This document shows, piece by piece, positions 33,228 through 49,276 of a stretch of 64,000 bases of DNA. Numbering within the stretch: position 1 is the first letter of the stretch; each line of letters opens with the position of its first letter. The translations under genes were made by a program, and so were the position numbers. The notes below the pieces were generated by a model, which was given only the letters and a program-made list of their open reading frames with translations, did not search any database and was not told the origin of the DNA. Source of the stretch: Chamaecyparis obtusa (lineage: Eukaryota; Streptophyta; Pinopsida; Cupressales; Cupressaceae); NCBI GenBank assembly GCA_027943335.1, contig BSBK01007027.1, forward strand, positions 1 to 64,000, read 5' to 3'.

Positions 33228-35190
33228 ATGGCATACTATAGGAAGGATAGTCCAAAATTTGATCCGGAAAAATTTGACAATTGGAAGAACAAGATGCAAA
33301 CTCATTTTCTATGTTTGGGCATCGACTACTAGATGGTTACAAAGAATCAGGTAGCCATGAAGGTTGAGGATGAACTAGAAAAGGCTACTAATGATGAAAA
33401 GAAGATATTCTCATATAACATGGTTTTATGGGAAGAACTCATCAGTGCACTCTCTGAAGGTGAATTTACTAAGGTTAAAGATCTCAATTTGGCACTCTAA
33501 ATTTGGGTAAGATTAGAATCATTGTATGAAGGAGATAACTTTACCAAACAAGAAAAGTTACAGAACAAGAAAATAGAATGGAAAAGCTACAAATGAAGGG
33601 TGATGAAAGCAGTAGGGCTTATGTACAAAGGATTACAAAGGTTGTGATTGGAATATGAAATTATGGAGGCACTTATGAAGAGGAAGAAGTCATTGTAAAT
33701 CTTCATAGATCATTGAAACCTGCTTACAAGACTAAAGCTCTGACTATAGAATAAATTATACCTCTAACTCCAAAATTTAGCAGAGAAATGTTGATTGAAA
33801 AGATAACTACTTTTGAAGCTATAAAAATGGGGGATACTATACCTAAAGTTGAATATTCATTTAAAGAATCTTCACATAAGAAGATAATGGCTGCACTTTC
33901 GATCACCAACAGTGAGAACCTAAATGAAGATCTTGGTGAATATGTCAAGGAATGGAAATAGATACAAGAAGAGGAAAGAAAGATGGATGAACTTCTTGCA
34001 CCGATTGCTAGAAGAGAAATGAAAGGTAAGGGTAAATTTGAAGGAAAGTTAACTTCAAATTTTTTCATGCAATAAGATAGGTCACTTTGCATCTAGATGT
34101 CCTACAAGATTTTCTAAGCACAAACCTAATTTTTTCAAGTCTAGGTATTCAAAGGATAAGGAATGTTATTATGCTAGCGAAGGTATTTTTGATGATGATG
34201 ATTTAGATTATGAGGAGATTGGATTTATTGCTATTAAAGATGAAAAACTAGTGCATGAAGAAAAATCTTTAGTATCACATGTTGACAAGAAATCTAAATG
34301 GATTATAGACAGTGGTTGCTCACATCATATGGCTGGAGACAAAAACAAGTTTGTTAAATTAGTGAAGTATGATGGTGGTGTTGTGATATTCAGAGACAAT
34401 ATTCCTAAACCTATCATAGGAGTAGGATCTATTACTTTGGATGAAAAGACTAATATTGAAAATGTACTACTTGTTGATGGACTTAAGGATAACTTGTTGA
34501 GTGTTGGATAGTTGATGGACAAAGAGTTTCAATTACAATTTAGTGATGGCAAATGTTTTATTAGAAGTAAGGAAGGAAAGATGATTGTAACCAGTACTAG
34601 ATCTAAAGGTAATGTATTTGAATTAAATACATCTGGAGCCTCTTGTTTTCTTGTGAAGGTAGATGACAGTTTTTTATGGCACAAAAGATTTTTTCATGTT
34701 AATTTTGATAATATTTTGAAGGAAATCCTGACTAATGTGGTGAGATGCCTACTGAAGATTGTGAAACCATATAGCACTGTATGCAGAGAATATATTATGG
34801 GAAATCAGACTAGAGGTGGTTATAAAATAAAATCATATACACCAAAAGAAAAGTTTTATCTGGTACAGATAGACCTTTATGGACCTATAAGTATAAGATC
34901 ATACAATGGTGAAAGGTATTTTATACTTTTTTTATGACTTTTCTAGAATGATATGGGTCACTTGAAAGAAAAATCAGAATCATTTGACAAATTCAAGATA
35001 TTCAAATAAAAATTAGAAAATGAATCGGGTCTAAAGATAAAAAGTTTAAGATCATAAAGAAGTGGAGAGTTTACTTCAGATCTATTCAATTCATATTGAA
35101 AAGAGCATGGAATACAAAGACATACATATGCTCCTAGGACTCAACAATAGAATGGGATAGGAGAGGGAAGAAACACTACTACATTTGACC
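33228..35190 (+). pseudogene. Copia gag-pol, truncated in integrase
   Basis: The ATG at 33228 opens MAYYRKDSPKFDPEKFDNWK, a copia gag start. A decayed zinc knuckle follows (CNKIGHFASRC, ~34060-34095). The protease keeps WIIDSGCSHHM (Asp at 34308). The GAG-pre-integrase segment is DDSFLWHKRFFHVNFDNILK (~34665), followed by the start of the integrase core (LVQIDLYGPI, ~34860). The frame ends at ~35190 soon after HGIQRHTYAPRTQQ-stop-NGIGE. Reverse transcriptase, RNase H and the 3' LTR are missing. Many stops in gag show long decay. Order (protease, integrase, no RT before it) confirms copia. Confidence 0.88.
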
Positions 35191-35276
35191 TCATTTTCTA
35201 CCAAAATTTTTGACCATCAATTTAAAAGTTTTAGGTTTGTCAGATTATAGAAGGAAAAATTCCTTTTTTTTTAATC

Positions 35277-35342
35277 CATGCCCATGTTAGTCAAAATTTT
35301 GACCAATACCATGTAGGTCAAAATTTAGACCAACATGGGCAT
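35277..35342. repeat. Short inverted repeat
   Basis: ATGCCCATGTTAGTCAAAAT at the left pairs with ATTTAGACCAACATGGGCAT at the right; arms ~27 bp around a 13-base loop. It lies just beyond the copia truncation point. Confidence 0.8.
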
Positions 35343-38300
35343 AACTTTAAAAAGAAAAGAGATTTTGTATCTCATTTCATTGTTTGGTTTTAACTTGGAG
35401 CATGTGAAGGAGCTGGAGCCTCTGATTGTTTGAACTATTATTTGGTGAGAGTAAAAGGAGGACCACCTACCTGCGAGGGTTGCCACTGTGATTTGAAGTA
35501 AAAGGAGGACCGCTTGTAAGGATTTCCTTACTCTACATTTTTCTGGCATTATTTTATTGGTTAACTACTTAGGGATCATGAACAATGTGTGAGGGCATCA
35601 TGTAGTTGGTATTTGCTGGCATGTTTTTTATCATTGTTTATATACATTTGATTCAAAGATGAACTTGCAAAACCCTAATTTTAGAATCACCGCATCATGT
35701 TACACTATAAATGTACTAGTATTAGGTTTCTCATTGTAAGGTTGGAAGAGGACACATTGAAAACAAGATTGAGAAAACTATTTTTTTAACATTTTTTTAC
35801 CGGTATTTGTTTTTTGCTGACTTCATGTGGATTGGAATGTCAAATCTAACTCCATAGGAAGTCTACCTGGAGTCATAGCTTTCAATTACGACCAGTCTGA
35901 GATAATTTGGTGGAGAAATCAAAAAGAAATCATGTGATAGTCATCTATAGACCAGTTTAGACATAAAAATAGGGCAATCAACTTTATATAGTTAGCTTTC
36001 TATGGACTCTTTTAGACCAGGTGTGACTGTCTACACACTATGAGTTTAGAAGTGCTTAAAAAGACCCCAAATAAAAAAGAAACCATAGATTCCTTGCACT
36101 CCCAAGACTCCAAACTTTCATCAGTCTTTAATAATGTCTAAAAATGAACAAACCTCAAAGGAATAGGGCTCAGTCCACTGAGAACCTGAAAATCCCCAAA
36201 TTTAGCACTTCTAAACACTTAATCCAAGGGTTTCTTAAATCTCCTATCTCTGATCACTTCTAGGTCAAATAGGTAGTTTTTTACCATTAGATGATCATTA
36301 TAAGATGATCCAAACCATAATCTATGTTCCTCCTTCAGACCAAATGGCTACTATTGTAGCATACCAAGAAAATTCATTAAGTTTCCTCTATAAATTATGG
36401 TGATCACCTAAACATTCTTCCTTCTCGTTACATTAATGGATTAGGGAGCTATAGTACATGTTAATGTGTGTGTGAAAATTGTACCTAATCTATAAACACA
36501 ACACTTCAGTAAAATATTAGAGGTTAGCAAAAATCAAAATCATGCAAAATTGAAATCTAATTTAACCAAGCGATTTACTACCTTCTAGTAGGTGTGAGAT
36601 TAATGTTCTTAGATTTCTATCGAGATCAGTGACCTAGATGACACCTAAATGAAGGATTTGAATGCAATTGATCTAGATATGAAATATGAATGCAATTAAT
36701 CTATATTTTTTGGATTTTCTATGTAATGATATGAAAACTTGATATGAAATCTATGCTAATATGGAAAATTGATATGCTATGAATTGATCTAACAAAGATA
36801 TAAAAAAGAATCTAAATGTATTGAAAAAAAAAATTGATCTCACAATGGCCTTGATTCACAATAAGCTTTGATTCTCCAAATTCCAATTCTCCAAAATAGT
36901 TGTGCAATTTATAGATGACTTTGACAAAGTAAGCTTGCAAAATTATGAGATGATTTGAGAAGAGCTGAGGCCTTGATTTTATAGAAATCCAAGGCTTTGG
37001 AGGTGCATGGGAAAAAAAAGCCATAAATCACTCAAATAACTCAGGTTGATTTTTGAGTTATTTTTAAATAAAGGATAATTAACTCACAAAAACATGCAAA
37101 AGCTAAGTTTTAACTGAAAATAGAGTTTAGCTTTAATTGATAATTGATAGTTGTCTGCTTTTATGATTGTGCATGTTTTATTTATGAATTAATTTAATAA
37201 TAAAGTGATTTATTTCCAACTTAACTGCTTTTAAAAATAAAACAATTGATTTATGGGTTAATCAATTATTTAATCAAACTTTTATTAAAAATTATATTAT
37301 TAAATAATGACAATTTGCTTTAATTAATTAAATAAGAATTTAATCAATTATTCATATGATATTAGATTTATTGTCAAAATTAAATAATACAATTAATAAT
37401 AGATAGAATTAAATTTAATTACACAATTAAGTGGCAAATATTAAATCTAATTAATTAAATATGAAAATATTCAATTAATCAAACTTTAGGATAAATGTGA
37501 TTTATTGCCAAATAATTATAAAAGTAAAGATAATTATGATGATTAGGAATATTCCCCGATGCAGAATTTAAGATAATCAATTATGATTCGATGATGTTTA
37601 GATGTGCCTTAGGTTAGGACTTTGATGTCGATTTCATTCGATATGTAGATGCAAGATATTAATGAACTTATAGCCCATTTTTGGGGTATTACATTTTGCC
37701 CCTCTTTGAATTACTGTGTGAAGCGCAGTGGTTCGAAGATAGTCTGTGTTTGATAAAGATATGAAACTGATGTTTGAAATTGATAATTGATATGAGACCG
37801 AAGCTGATTGATATTGATTTGATATGGAGATAATAGGTCCTGAGTGACCAAAGATAATGTTCACTATAACAGCAAATGAACCTATGATTGCGAAAAAGTG
37901 TCAAAACACCTGATTCCAAACCTTAGGATTGCAAAGAAGTGAGTGACCCATTCTAGACTTGATTGTCTTAGCAGAACTAGCAGGTATCACATCCGAATCC
38001 TTTAGTTGCCGAAGAACCAAGGAAAGAACACTATGATCTGATGGTTGCAAAAACTGATATAGTTTACAAGATTAGGAGAATACCAGATTGATATGGATCT
38101 TGATGAATCTGATATGCCCCAAGTGATGATAGATTTGCCCCAAGCGATGAGGACTTTTGATGAATCAATAACTAGACATGGTTGTTGTCTTGATTACTGA
38201 GGAAGATATGATTGAATTTGATTTACAGACTTTGAATGATGTGCAATACCATGCCCCCTTCAGGATGAAAATTGAAATCTGACAAGAAAAGTCAGTGTTG

Positions 38301-38797
38301 ATAGTTTAGAAGCATGTTAATTGATTTGAGAAGTGGTTAAACACATTTGGGAATGCATTTTGCATCATTGGAAGGTCCCAAAAGACCAAGTTTGACTAGG
38401 TTAAACCATGAGTTGACCATAGTTGACCAAGTTGAAATTTTGATAGTTTGATGTAAGATAATCAGTTAAGTTGAATACTAGATTTCTATGATGATTGAAG
38501 GTTGATTATGCAAGCAGTTAATAATATAAACAATCTAAGATTTGAATTTTGATCCCGAAAAAGGATTCTACTTACTGTTTTGTTGGAGGAACCTTCATGT
38601 AAGATTCAACTCTTGTTAGATTTGAAGATGCAAGTGGAGAATTGTTTAAGCATTGAAGTTCATTTAGCCATTGTGAGATCATGCAACATGCAAAATGCAA
38701 AGATACATGCAAAATGAAATGCAATCTAAGACCTAGGACCTAGTCACTGATCATGTGTTGATTTTTTATCATCATTGAACTTTTAGGTAACCGGATA
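35343..38797. other. Non-coding interval, LTR-like but unassigned
   Basis: Contains two copies of GTAAAAGGAGGACC (35451-35464 and 35498-35511), a very AT-rich tract at 37030-37500, and sequence after 37660 whose style (ATTTTGCCCCTCTTTGAATT) suggests decayed LTR sequence. I could not define ends, a primer site or coding remnants. Confidence 0.45.
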
Positions 38798-38913
38798 AAT
38801 CAATACAATGCCCACTAGCTATAAAACCATAGACATATGAATATTGATTTGTATGTGTAAGAATCAATACAACACCCACTGGTCAACAACCATGGATATA
38901 TGAATATTGATTT
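38798..38913. repeat. Tandem duplication, ~53-bp units
   Basis: Units 38798-38850 and 38862-38913 both begin AATCAATACAA and end ATATGAATATTGATTT, with several substitutions between them. Confidence 0.85.
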
Positions 38914-39883
38914 TGTTTTCAGAATGTTGGATTAGATATAAGCACCAAGGCACAAGCACCAGGATGACCTGAATATCATGTCCATTTGATATAGCAATTT
39001 GTATAAGCATCAAAACATAAACGTCATGATGACCATATTTGATGGACTCCTAGAAACTACTTGAACCAATCCCAATTGGCTAGATGGATTAGTTTGCACT
39101 AAAACATAACAAAATCCAATTCGCTCCATTTTCTAATAACCATTGCATTTCAAATTTTTGAATTTGCAACATTACAAATTTGGAGTTTTTGAAACTTTTA
39201 AAGATAATGAAGCCTTAAGACTTTAAAATGTTACCCAAATGAACTTATTAAGCATTATTAAAATAAAATATAAACTATTATAAACTTTTAAAACCAAATA
39301 CCATCTTAGGGTCTTATTTTGGTCCTAAGGCCTATTAGGCCTTTTAAGACTTATTACATATATTGTCATTTGCATTGCATGGAATGACCTTATAGGCCAT
39401 TATAGGTGCTATTACATTCTAATTGATTTCTTTAGATGTCATTAGGTGCATGGTTGTCATTATGGACTCCTGGTAGTCTTTGGATGTTCTACTTGCCCCT
39501 GCACCATGTTCACCACCTTTGAAAGGATACTTGTCCCAAGAATCAGTCCTGGCATTGGATGTCTGAGTCTGAACCAAAAATTTCAAAAAAACATCAGCCA
39601 ACTTGAGATATGAAAACATGTCTAAATTTATTAAAAAAATTCATATTACATCTCATTAAATAATGTTGAAGTCAGATTGGGCAATAAAAGTGAAAATATT
39701 ACGCCTTCCAAACGTGCACAAAACTATTCAAAACTCCAATGAAATGTAACACCATATCCTAGCAATCATTTGAATCCATATCAACCATAAAAATAAATGT
39801 TTATCAACAATATAATCAGACTGTACTGTCATGGGCAATGACTGGAATATTTCAAATGAATTCACATTTTCATTGCTTGAACA

Positions 39884-39976
39884 TAGTTTACATTCACTGT
39901 TATGATCTAGAATCAAACATTAACTTGGTCCATTCCCAATACTCATTAACTTAGTTTACATTCACTGTTATGATCT
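39884..39976. repeat. 25-bp exact direct repeat
   Basis: The same 25 bases, TAGTTTACATTC...ATGATCT, occur at 39884-39908 and 39952-39976. No element boundary is apparent. Confidence 0.85.
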
Positions 39977-41712
<1,736 letters not shown>

Positions 41713-42071
41713 GAAACTTAGTATACAATTGTCATCTTAATGAAGTAACAAATGTGTTTGTTCTAGCAAGGACCTTCCGTTGACAAATAGCCAATGCTAT
41801 TCAATTTGGCTCTGGCATTTGCTTGTATGAGTTTTATCTATTCATATGTTTGAAACTTTATTTAGTTTATCAACCCTTTAGCTGAGGAATTACTAACTTG
41901 TAAGTCTTTAGAGAAATATTAACTATGGAAAGGAAATTTATCTATGTAAACTTTTCCTCAAGTGGTAGACAATGCTACGTAAACCTTGCTTTTTAAAAAA
42001 AAATCATACTGGAAAATATTCTATACTAAATCAATTCTACAACAAAGAAAGTCTAGTTCAAATAATTCTAA

Positions 42072-42975
<904 letters not shown>

Positions 42976-43039
42976 AAAGTGTCAATGATGTATTTTTTGC
43001 TGCTACTGCTTCTGCTGCTACTTCAGATGTATTTGCTAA

Positions 43040-43320
43040 GATGATTTCCCTGACCAAGATGATATGCATCCATTTTATGGAGATCTGCTAAATTTTTTAT
43101 ATGATAAAGATCACTACAAGTTGGCCCTTGGCCAGATCAATATTGCTCACAATCTCGTTGCCAAAGTGGCCAAAGACTATGTTAGGCTGATAAAATATGG
43201 GGATTCTCTTTACTGCTGCAAATATTTGAAGGTTGTAGCACTTGGACGGATATGTACCATTGTTAAGAGAATTGGACAAAGTTTGGCTTACCTCAAACAA
43301 GTGAGGCAGCATATGGTTAT
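43040..43320 (+). pseudogene. NOG1: NOG1 fragment joined to CDC48 copy 2
   Basis: An uninterrupted frame of about 90 codons reads [20 protein letters not shown], then [31 protein letters not shown] and KQVRQHM. This is the helical region just before the NOG1 GTPase domain. It stops being NOG1-like right after RQHM at GTTATG, where the 15-kb copy continues into SSIDPNNRT. The break could be an exon-intron boundary or a truncation. No initiator or upstream NOG1 sequence is present. Confidence 0.88.
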
Positions 43321-44299
43321 GTTCTTTTTTCTATCTACCTGATTTTCACTACCTATCATTGCTTGGGATATCTTGCAAGGATTCTATAAATTGATGGTCT
43401 ATATTTTGGTGAGTGTCTTGTATGGGCCTATGAACTTTTTTATCTTGTCTTTTTTTCAATCCTACAACTAGATTTTGATATGTGGATTTCTTGTAAGGAA
43501 CTTTGATACTGCCATTTTAGTAGTTCTTCATATGATAGTTTTCTATGCAGTCCCTAGTCTAGGCTTTATTTGTACATTTTTTTATCTCCATATTAAAAGA
43601 ATTGATTTAGTTAAATAAAGCTTTATGTCCCAAACATAATGACAACTAGGATGTAAATTTAATCTTTCTGACAACTAAAGAGTCAAAAAAGATAAAAGAT
43701 GGTTCAATATAACCTACAACTTTATCCATGTAAGATTTGAACTCTAAAATTTATGGTATGAAGACTTACAACTTGCAGCTAAGAATATGATACTGAATAA
43801 TTATGACTTATTTTAAAAATTCAAGAAAACTTAACCATTATTGTAGCGATTACTTTAAAAAAAATATACTTGATCCATGACTCAATATTTGTAACCTCTC
43901 AGAAACTTTTCCTTTCCACTTGAATATCTTTCCTTGATAATTCTTGATCTCTTCAGAGCCACTAGAAAAAAAACACTGACAACAAAAATTAATAGTTTAG
44001 AAAATTGCATTAATACTTAACTTAAACATTACAGTCATGAAGGGTGTAACAAAATTTTATATGTTAATAAACAAACTCATTTTGCACAAAATCACATTAA
44101 GCATGGATTTTGGTTTACATGTGGTACATCAAACACTATAATATGCAAATTTCATTATTTAATAATAAAAATGTGTTAAAATTTTTGTAGTTGCCTCATT
44201 TAACTTGAGGTTTGTCCTATATTATTTTGGTCACTATAGCCCTCCTCTGCTCTCTAAATTTAATCCTTATCTATGGTCTTTGGATCCCACAGTGTCAAC
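43321..44299. other. Non-coding interval after the NOG1 fragment
   Basis: AT-rich sequence without domains; part of it may be intron carried along with the NOG1 fragment. Confidence 0.4.
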
Positions 44300-44412
44300 T
44301 TGGAATCAGAGGAACAGAAGTTTCTCTCCATCATCTAGGTATACAACTAAATTGCATTGTCTCCAAAAAATTGTGACCATGAAGCCTACAATTATGTTTG
44401 TCAGCTATTGTG
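44300..44412 (+). repeat. Block shared with 17533-17642
   Basis: Both blocks run through a GGTATAC, then TTGTCTCCAAAAA, TTGTGACCATGA, GCCTACA and CAGCTATTGTG/TAGCTGTTGTG. Each lies downstream of a NOG1 fragment on the same strand, at different distances. Confidence 0.7.
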
Positions 44413-46110
44413 AAATCTTTTGCAGTATTTCCTTTGTTTCCTTTGATGTGTCCTGCAACCTATGAAAGCTTTGAAATATGTCACATGATATAGATATAAT
44501 GATCACTAATAGGTGGGAGGAGTATCCTCGCGACCTCTATCATGTGGGGGATCCATGTCACCTGCTCTTGTATTTATAACTTCAGCGAGACTTCATACCA
44601 CACAATGTTCGTAGATTACATTCAATGCATTATTTATGCATGTATTGGTGGGAAAACTCTTGAAAATGCACAAAAGAGATTGCATTCAACCATGTTGTTT
44701 ACATGACACATATAGTTTACCTCAAGCCTAAATCAGCATTGCGTACAAATCTGCAGATAGTGCATGGTACGAAGCCTCACTGAAGCTTGAAAATGATCCA
44801 TGATCTTAGGAATATCATCTTCTTTCCACTCTTCTTACCTATCTTTTCCCATCTCACAGCTTGGGCGTTGCAACATGAATCCTATTTTCCATAGCTACTA
44901 ATGGATCCTTAAGTGTAGTTGAAATTACCAAATAGCCTTCAAAGGTCAAGGAACAAATGGAATAACCAAGAAAACACTATATGTTAAATCATGTGATTGA
45001 TAGAAGATTGGGTCTCACCTAAGCCATAAACATGAAGAATTATTCTAAAAAAAGATGTAAACCATATATATGCATACTTGAGGCAAAGAGAAATTACGTC
45101 ATATCCATATTAAAATATTAGTTACAATATGAAAATACTAAACTAACTAATTCCTAAGTTCATCTCTACATATGGTCACAACAAAGATATGTGATTAAAA
45201 TACAGAGAAGGCGTCATAAAAATATAATTTCAAAATTTTCCCTATGACACATTTTGCACTCAAATCCTTCATCGTAAATAAGTGGAGATGGGGGGATAGA
45301 TGCATATGAGTTGTCATCAACCCAACTAAAGTATCTGCATTCATTATTTCCCTTTGATGCCCAATCTGCATTAGTTCTTATAATATAATGAATAGTATTT
45401 ACATTAGAAACATCAAATATATACACATTAGCAACCTTTTTTCTATTTGGGCAGCACCAAAATTGTCATCTAGGGTTGCTTTGTGTCTGTGAAGTATTCA
45501 ACACACACTGCCCACCACCACATTAACAATTTGTCACATTGACAAGAACCATCAAGCCTATATCAATAATGCACCGCACCATCGTTACTACATTTATTAC
45601 ATAAATATTATAACATATAATCATATGATTATAATAATCATATGATTATAATAATCATACATTCACCACTATTGTTCTATTGTAGATTCAAGTACTTAAA
45701 AAATGTTTGCAATCAATGGTTTGAACAAAGATGTCATTCTAAGGCAGCAACGATAATTTAACTAGACCTGAGCTAGAATTAGTCAACTTCAATACTTTCA
45801 AAACTGAATATGAAATAGGGATATAAACAAGAACTATCCACATAGGTTATAGAGACTAAAACCTTTCCATTCATCCATATGGGTATAACACAAAATAGAT
45901 TTACATAAACCAATTAACTCAAAATACAAACCCTTTTTTGAATAATTTAATTTTAACTTTGGTTGTGTTAAAGGAACTATGTTGACTTTATTTTGTAGTT
46001 GTTTAACATGAGAGTTTGTCGATTAATAGGAGTTCACATTTTTATGGGAACGTATCATTCAATTGAGCATTAATACCCATATATATCTAGTGAGATGAAC
46101 ATAACTCATG
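44413..46110. other. Non-coding interval
   Basis: No genes seen. Contains an AATCATATGATTATAAT-type short tandem palindrome at about 45618-45660. Confidence 0.5.
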
Positions 46111-46305
46111 TACCTCATGCTAGTGTGCTTGCATTAGACTAGACATTATCCAACCACTTATGGGGGTTGTGACTTTAATTAATTGGTGTAAAAGGAGGAC
46201 CGTCAGTGTGTTATAGCACTTTATATAAATACTCACTATTTGGATAATGTCTAGTCTAATGAAAAATAGTGTATACAAGGTATCCAAGCACACTAGCATG
46301 AGGTA
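46111..46305. repeat. Inverted repeat 7
   Basis: TACCTCATGCTAGTGTGCTT and AGACTAGACATTATCCAA at the left pair with TTGGATAATGTCTAGTCT and AGCACACTAGCATGAGGTA at the right. The right arm has a ~25-base insertion. The loop contains the third GTAAAAGGAGGACC (46188-46201). Confidence 0.85.
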
Positions 46306-49276
46306 TGTTGGGAGTTCACTTTGATCTTCAACTTGTAGATTTATACTTTGATGGATAAATTTAATAAAACTTTGACTCTATCACCACTCCAAAGTCTACA
46401 AGGAAGAGGGCCAATTAACAAGGATCAACAATGAGATCTTCCTACACTTTGAGCCTTAATTCTCAAGCGGGTGTACCCTTGATTCAATTCTACAAAGGAA
46501 TCACTAAATGTTATACCAATACACTCTTTACTCACTGATTTAAGGATTTGATCATTTAATTTTTTTGTCTGTGGTTGATGACAATGAAATGCCTCCAGAG
46601 CATGGATCAGTGCCTTAACCTAGGGAAAAGAGTCACCGAATTACATACATCAACTGAAGATCTTAAGTCAAACACTCCTGGGCTCAAGATAAGTGCTTTT
46701 CCTATTACCACTCTCACTTAAACACATGGACATTAGATTCTTATCTGGTTGTAAACTCACTAAACTCACCCAAAACACTTTAATCCTAACTTTGTTAGGA
46801 ACTCAAAGATGACTTCACAATACTCTTTGTTTACCATATGTTAATATACTTTGTGACCCTAACATATATGAGGTCAAAACCAAAATAAGAAGACATACAC
46901 AAATGCAAGATTGGAACTCAGTAGCATTCTCATTAACATATTCAGGATCAATATACAATCAGAGCAACATAAAGATAGGAAGAGACCCAAAATCTAGCTT
47001 CTTTTTCAGTATAATACCATCAACAACTAGGGACCAACAGAAATTTTTGAAACCTGCACTAAGTCAAAAATTCTACAATATATACCACCACTAGTCACCT
47101 TGGAGTCCTCAAAGAGGATGCATCAAGCTTTAGGTGACTAGGGTTAGGGTTTCAACCACTAAACCCACTACAAACGGTCACAAATTTATTATAGGGGAAG
47201 AAACCCAAGAAACTAGGAGAAGACGGATCCCAGAGTGATTCCAATCATGAAAAATCTCACTGAGAAGGTACTGAGAATCACAGAAACACCCAAAATGTCA
47301 ATCCTATTTGGCCACCTGAAACATGCCTTGAGCATAAAGAACAAGGTAGAAACCCCTGCAGACGATGATGGAACACCCTGGACCACACTGTAATAGCAAG
47401 TGCCACCAAAGAAATCAAATCTAGCCATGAAAACATTCAATTTCGGTCCTTTATGTTGCTAGAAACCCTTCAAAAATTCAAATTTGAAATCAAATGGTCA
47501 GTTTCAAGTGCCAACAGCAAATCAACGATCCACATTTGAATCTGAATCAACTTTGAGTCCTGACCGTCTGATCCTTTTATTTTGTGGGCTCCTATGACTT
47601 TAACTCATTTAGTCACCTTGGGTTTACCTTTAGTGAACTTGTGACAAAGCTTTTTCTTGTTCATGAAATGAAAATCTTAACCATCGCTTAACCCTATGAA
47701 CTGATGAACAAAGGAAAATATTTGACCTTGGTCCCTTTTTAGCGAACTGGCGACTGAAGGATACCTCCAAGTCATAGAATACTTTATGCCTTCACCAAAT
47801 ATTTTAGTGATTGCGTGAACACTTGTTCACTGAACCACCAGCTCTTTCAAAGCACCGCTATTTCAATTCAAGAATGAGCGAAAAGCATTCAAATTTATCG
47901 GGCTGCCAAAAGACTCAAGAAATTTAACTTGGCCCGCACCGGGAAGATCAACAGTTGTCTCATCTTTGCATAGCCCTTCAAGATTCCATCAGATCATAAG
48001 ACAAACATTGATCAAAGAATCTTTCCTTGCCTTGACAACCCTCTGATAGGATATGAAATCAACAGATGTTGCAAGATCTAAAACCTCTAACAAAACCCAT
48101 AAGAACATATGTCTGTCATCGATCGACTGACATTGTCAGGACCCTCTGACACATCTGGAAACCAGGTCCCACTAATGACTACCAATGTGTTAATACATGG
48201 ACCAATAAAATATCAGCAACCATGCATACGTGTCACCTTGGACCGACTAATCCTTTACGAGAATCAATAGATGTCACTATACCACTGCGTTAAAGGTTGA
48301 GCATGTCATCCTAGTGAAATAATGACAGCCACAAGATCAAACCAAACTTTAACCTTCCTAGATGCCAAGAACACTGGTCCCACTGATAGGATTCCACTTC
48401 ATACTCTTGTTGACCAATCAGATACTACCAAATCAGCACACTTGCAATGTGGACCTACTTGAGAAGAAAAGCTATGTCATACAATAACATCAATGGCCAG
48501 CGTAAAAGTGCATAGCTCTAACACATCTCATGAGAACATACGACCACCATTAGATCAAGATGTTGTCAGAAAACTTGGGCCTGGAGACCACATGAACACA
48601 CAACTAAAGAAAAGGAAGCTGCCACACCAAGTCTCAAATAGTTAAGAGATAACCACCTAGAAACAAGAGAATATGTGAACACAATGTTCGCCCAATCAAT
48701 GAGAGGAAAGATAAACTGGCAGGAAACTTGGAGAACTAGCGACAAGCAAGTAATTGCTAGTTCGCCAAAATAAAAGACAAACCATGTGAGGATTAAATGA
48801 ATACAAGACCAATGGGGAAAAGAAATGCACACATGCATTTAACAAGACTTAAGTGGCCTGAAAAGGTAATGAAGAATTAGAATAGGGCCAGGGCATTTCT
48901 TACCAGTGGCTAGTTTTTCAAAAATTTGAACTAAGGGTTTCAAAGCCAAGGAAATAAAATGACCGCAGGTACCAAAGGAAAAGTGCTATAGCCATGAAAT
49001 TTTGCAGGGAAAGACCAAATAAAAGACAAAAAACCATGGAAATTCTCTCAAGTGCTAACAGTGGCTCTGTCTGGGGATGTGTGGCTCTTGTAGGCATAGC
49101 AGGAATCTAGAATCACTAGTTATAGAAGACCACCTACTGGACAAAATTTTGAACAACTGAGAGCCATAGGGAAAAACCCTAGGAACCAAGACAAAATGGA
49201 ACAAGGGCAAGCAACTTATTTATAGAATTTATAGTTTATATAGACCTAACTACTATTCATGGAAAATAAAATACCT
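46306..49276. other. Non-coding interval, candidate long LTR
   Basis: No protein signal over ~3 kb. At 49058-49077 the plus strand reads ACAGTGGCTCTGTCTGGGGA, resembling the LTR-end/primer-site junction of Tat-type gypsy elements in plus orientation. On the minus strand the same interval directly follows the end of element A's pol and contains TATATAAAC near 49240, so it could instead be the 3' LTR of element A. A second LTR copy for comparison is not in the window, so neither reading is proven. Confidence 0.3.

Noticed and set aside
33724..34092. 122-codon minus-strand frame
   Set aside because: Antisense to the copia gag remnant; the plus strand has the zinc knuckle and protease motifs.
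43097..43312. Minus-strand frame similar to one at 15060-15320
   Set aside because: The similarity is real but is the antisense reading of the NOG1 fragments, which are on the plus strand.
44579..44787. Possible inverted repeat (CTTCAGCGAGACTTC / GAAGCCTCACTGAAG)
   Set aside because: Only ~20 bp pair, with a 165-base loop; too weak to list beside the long palindromes.
47213..47440. 75-codon minus-strand frame
   Set aside because: No domain; lies in non-coding, LTR-like sequence.
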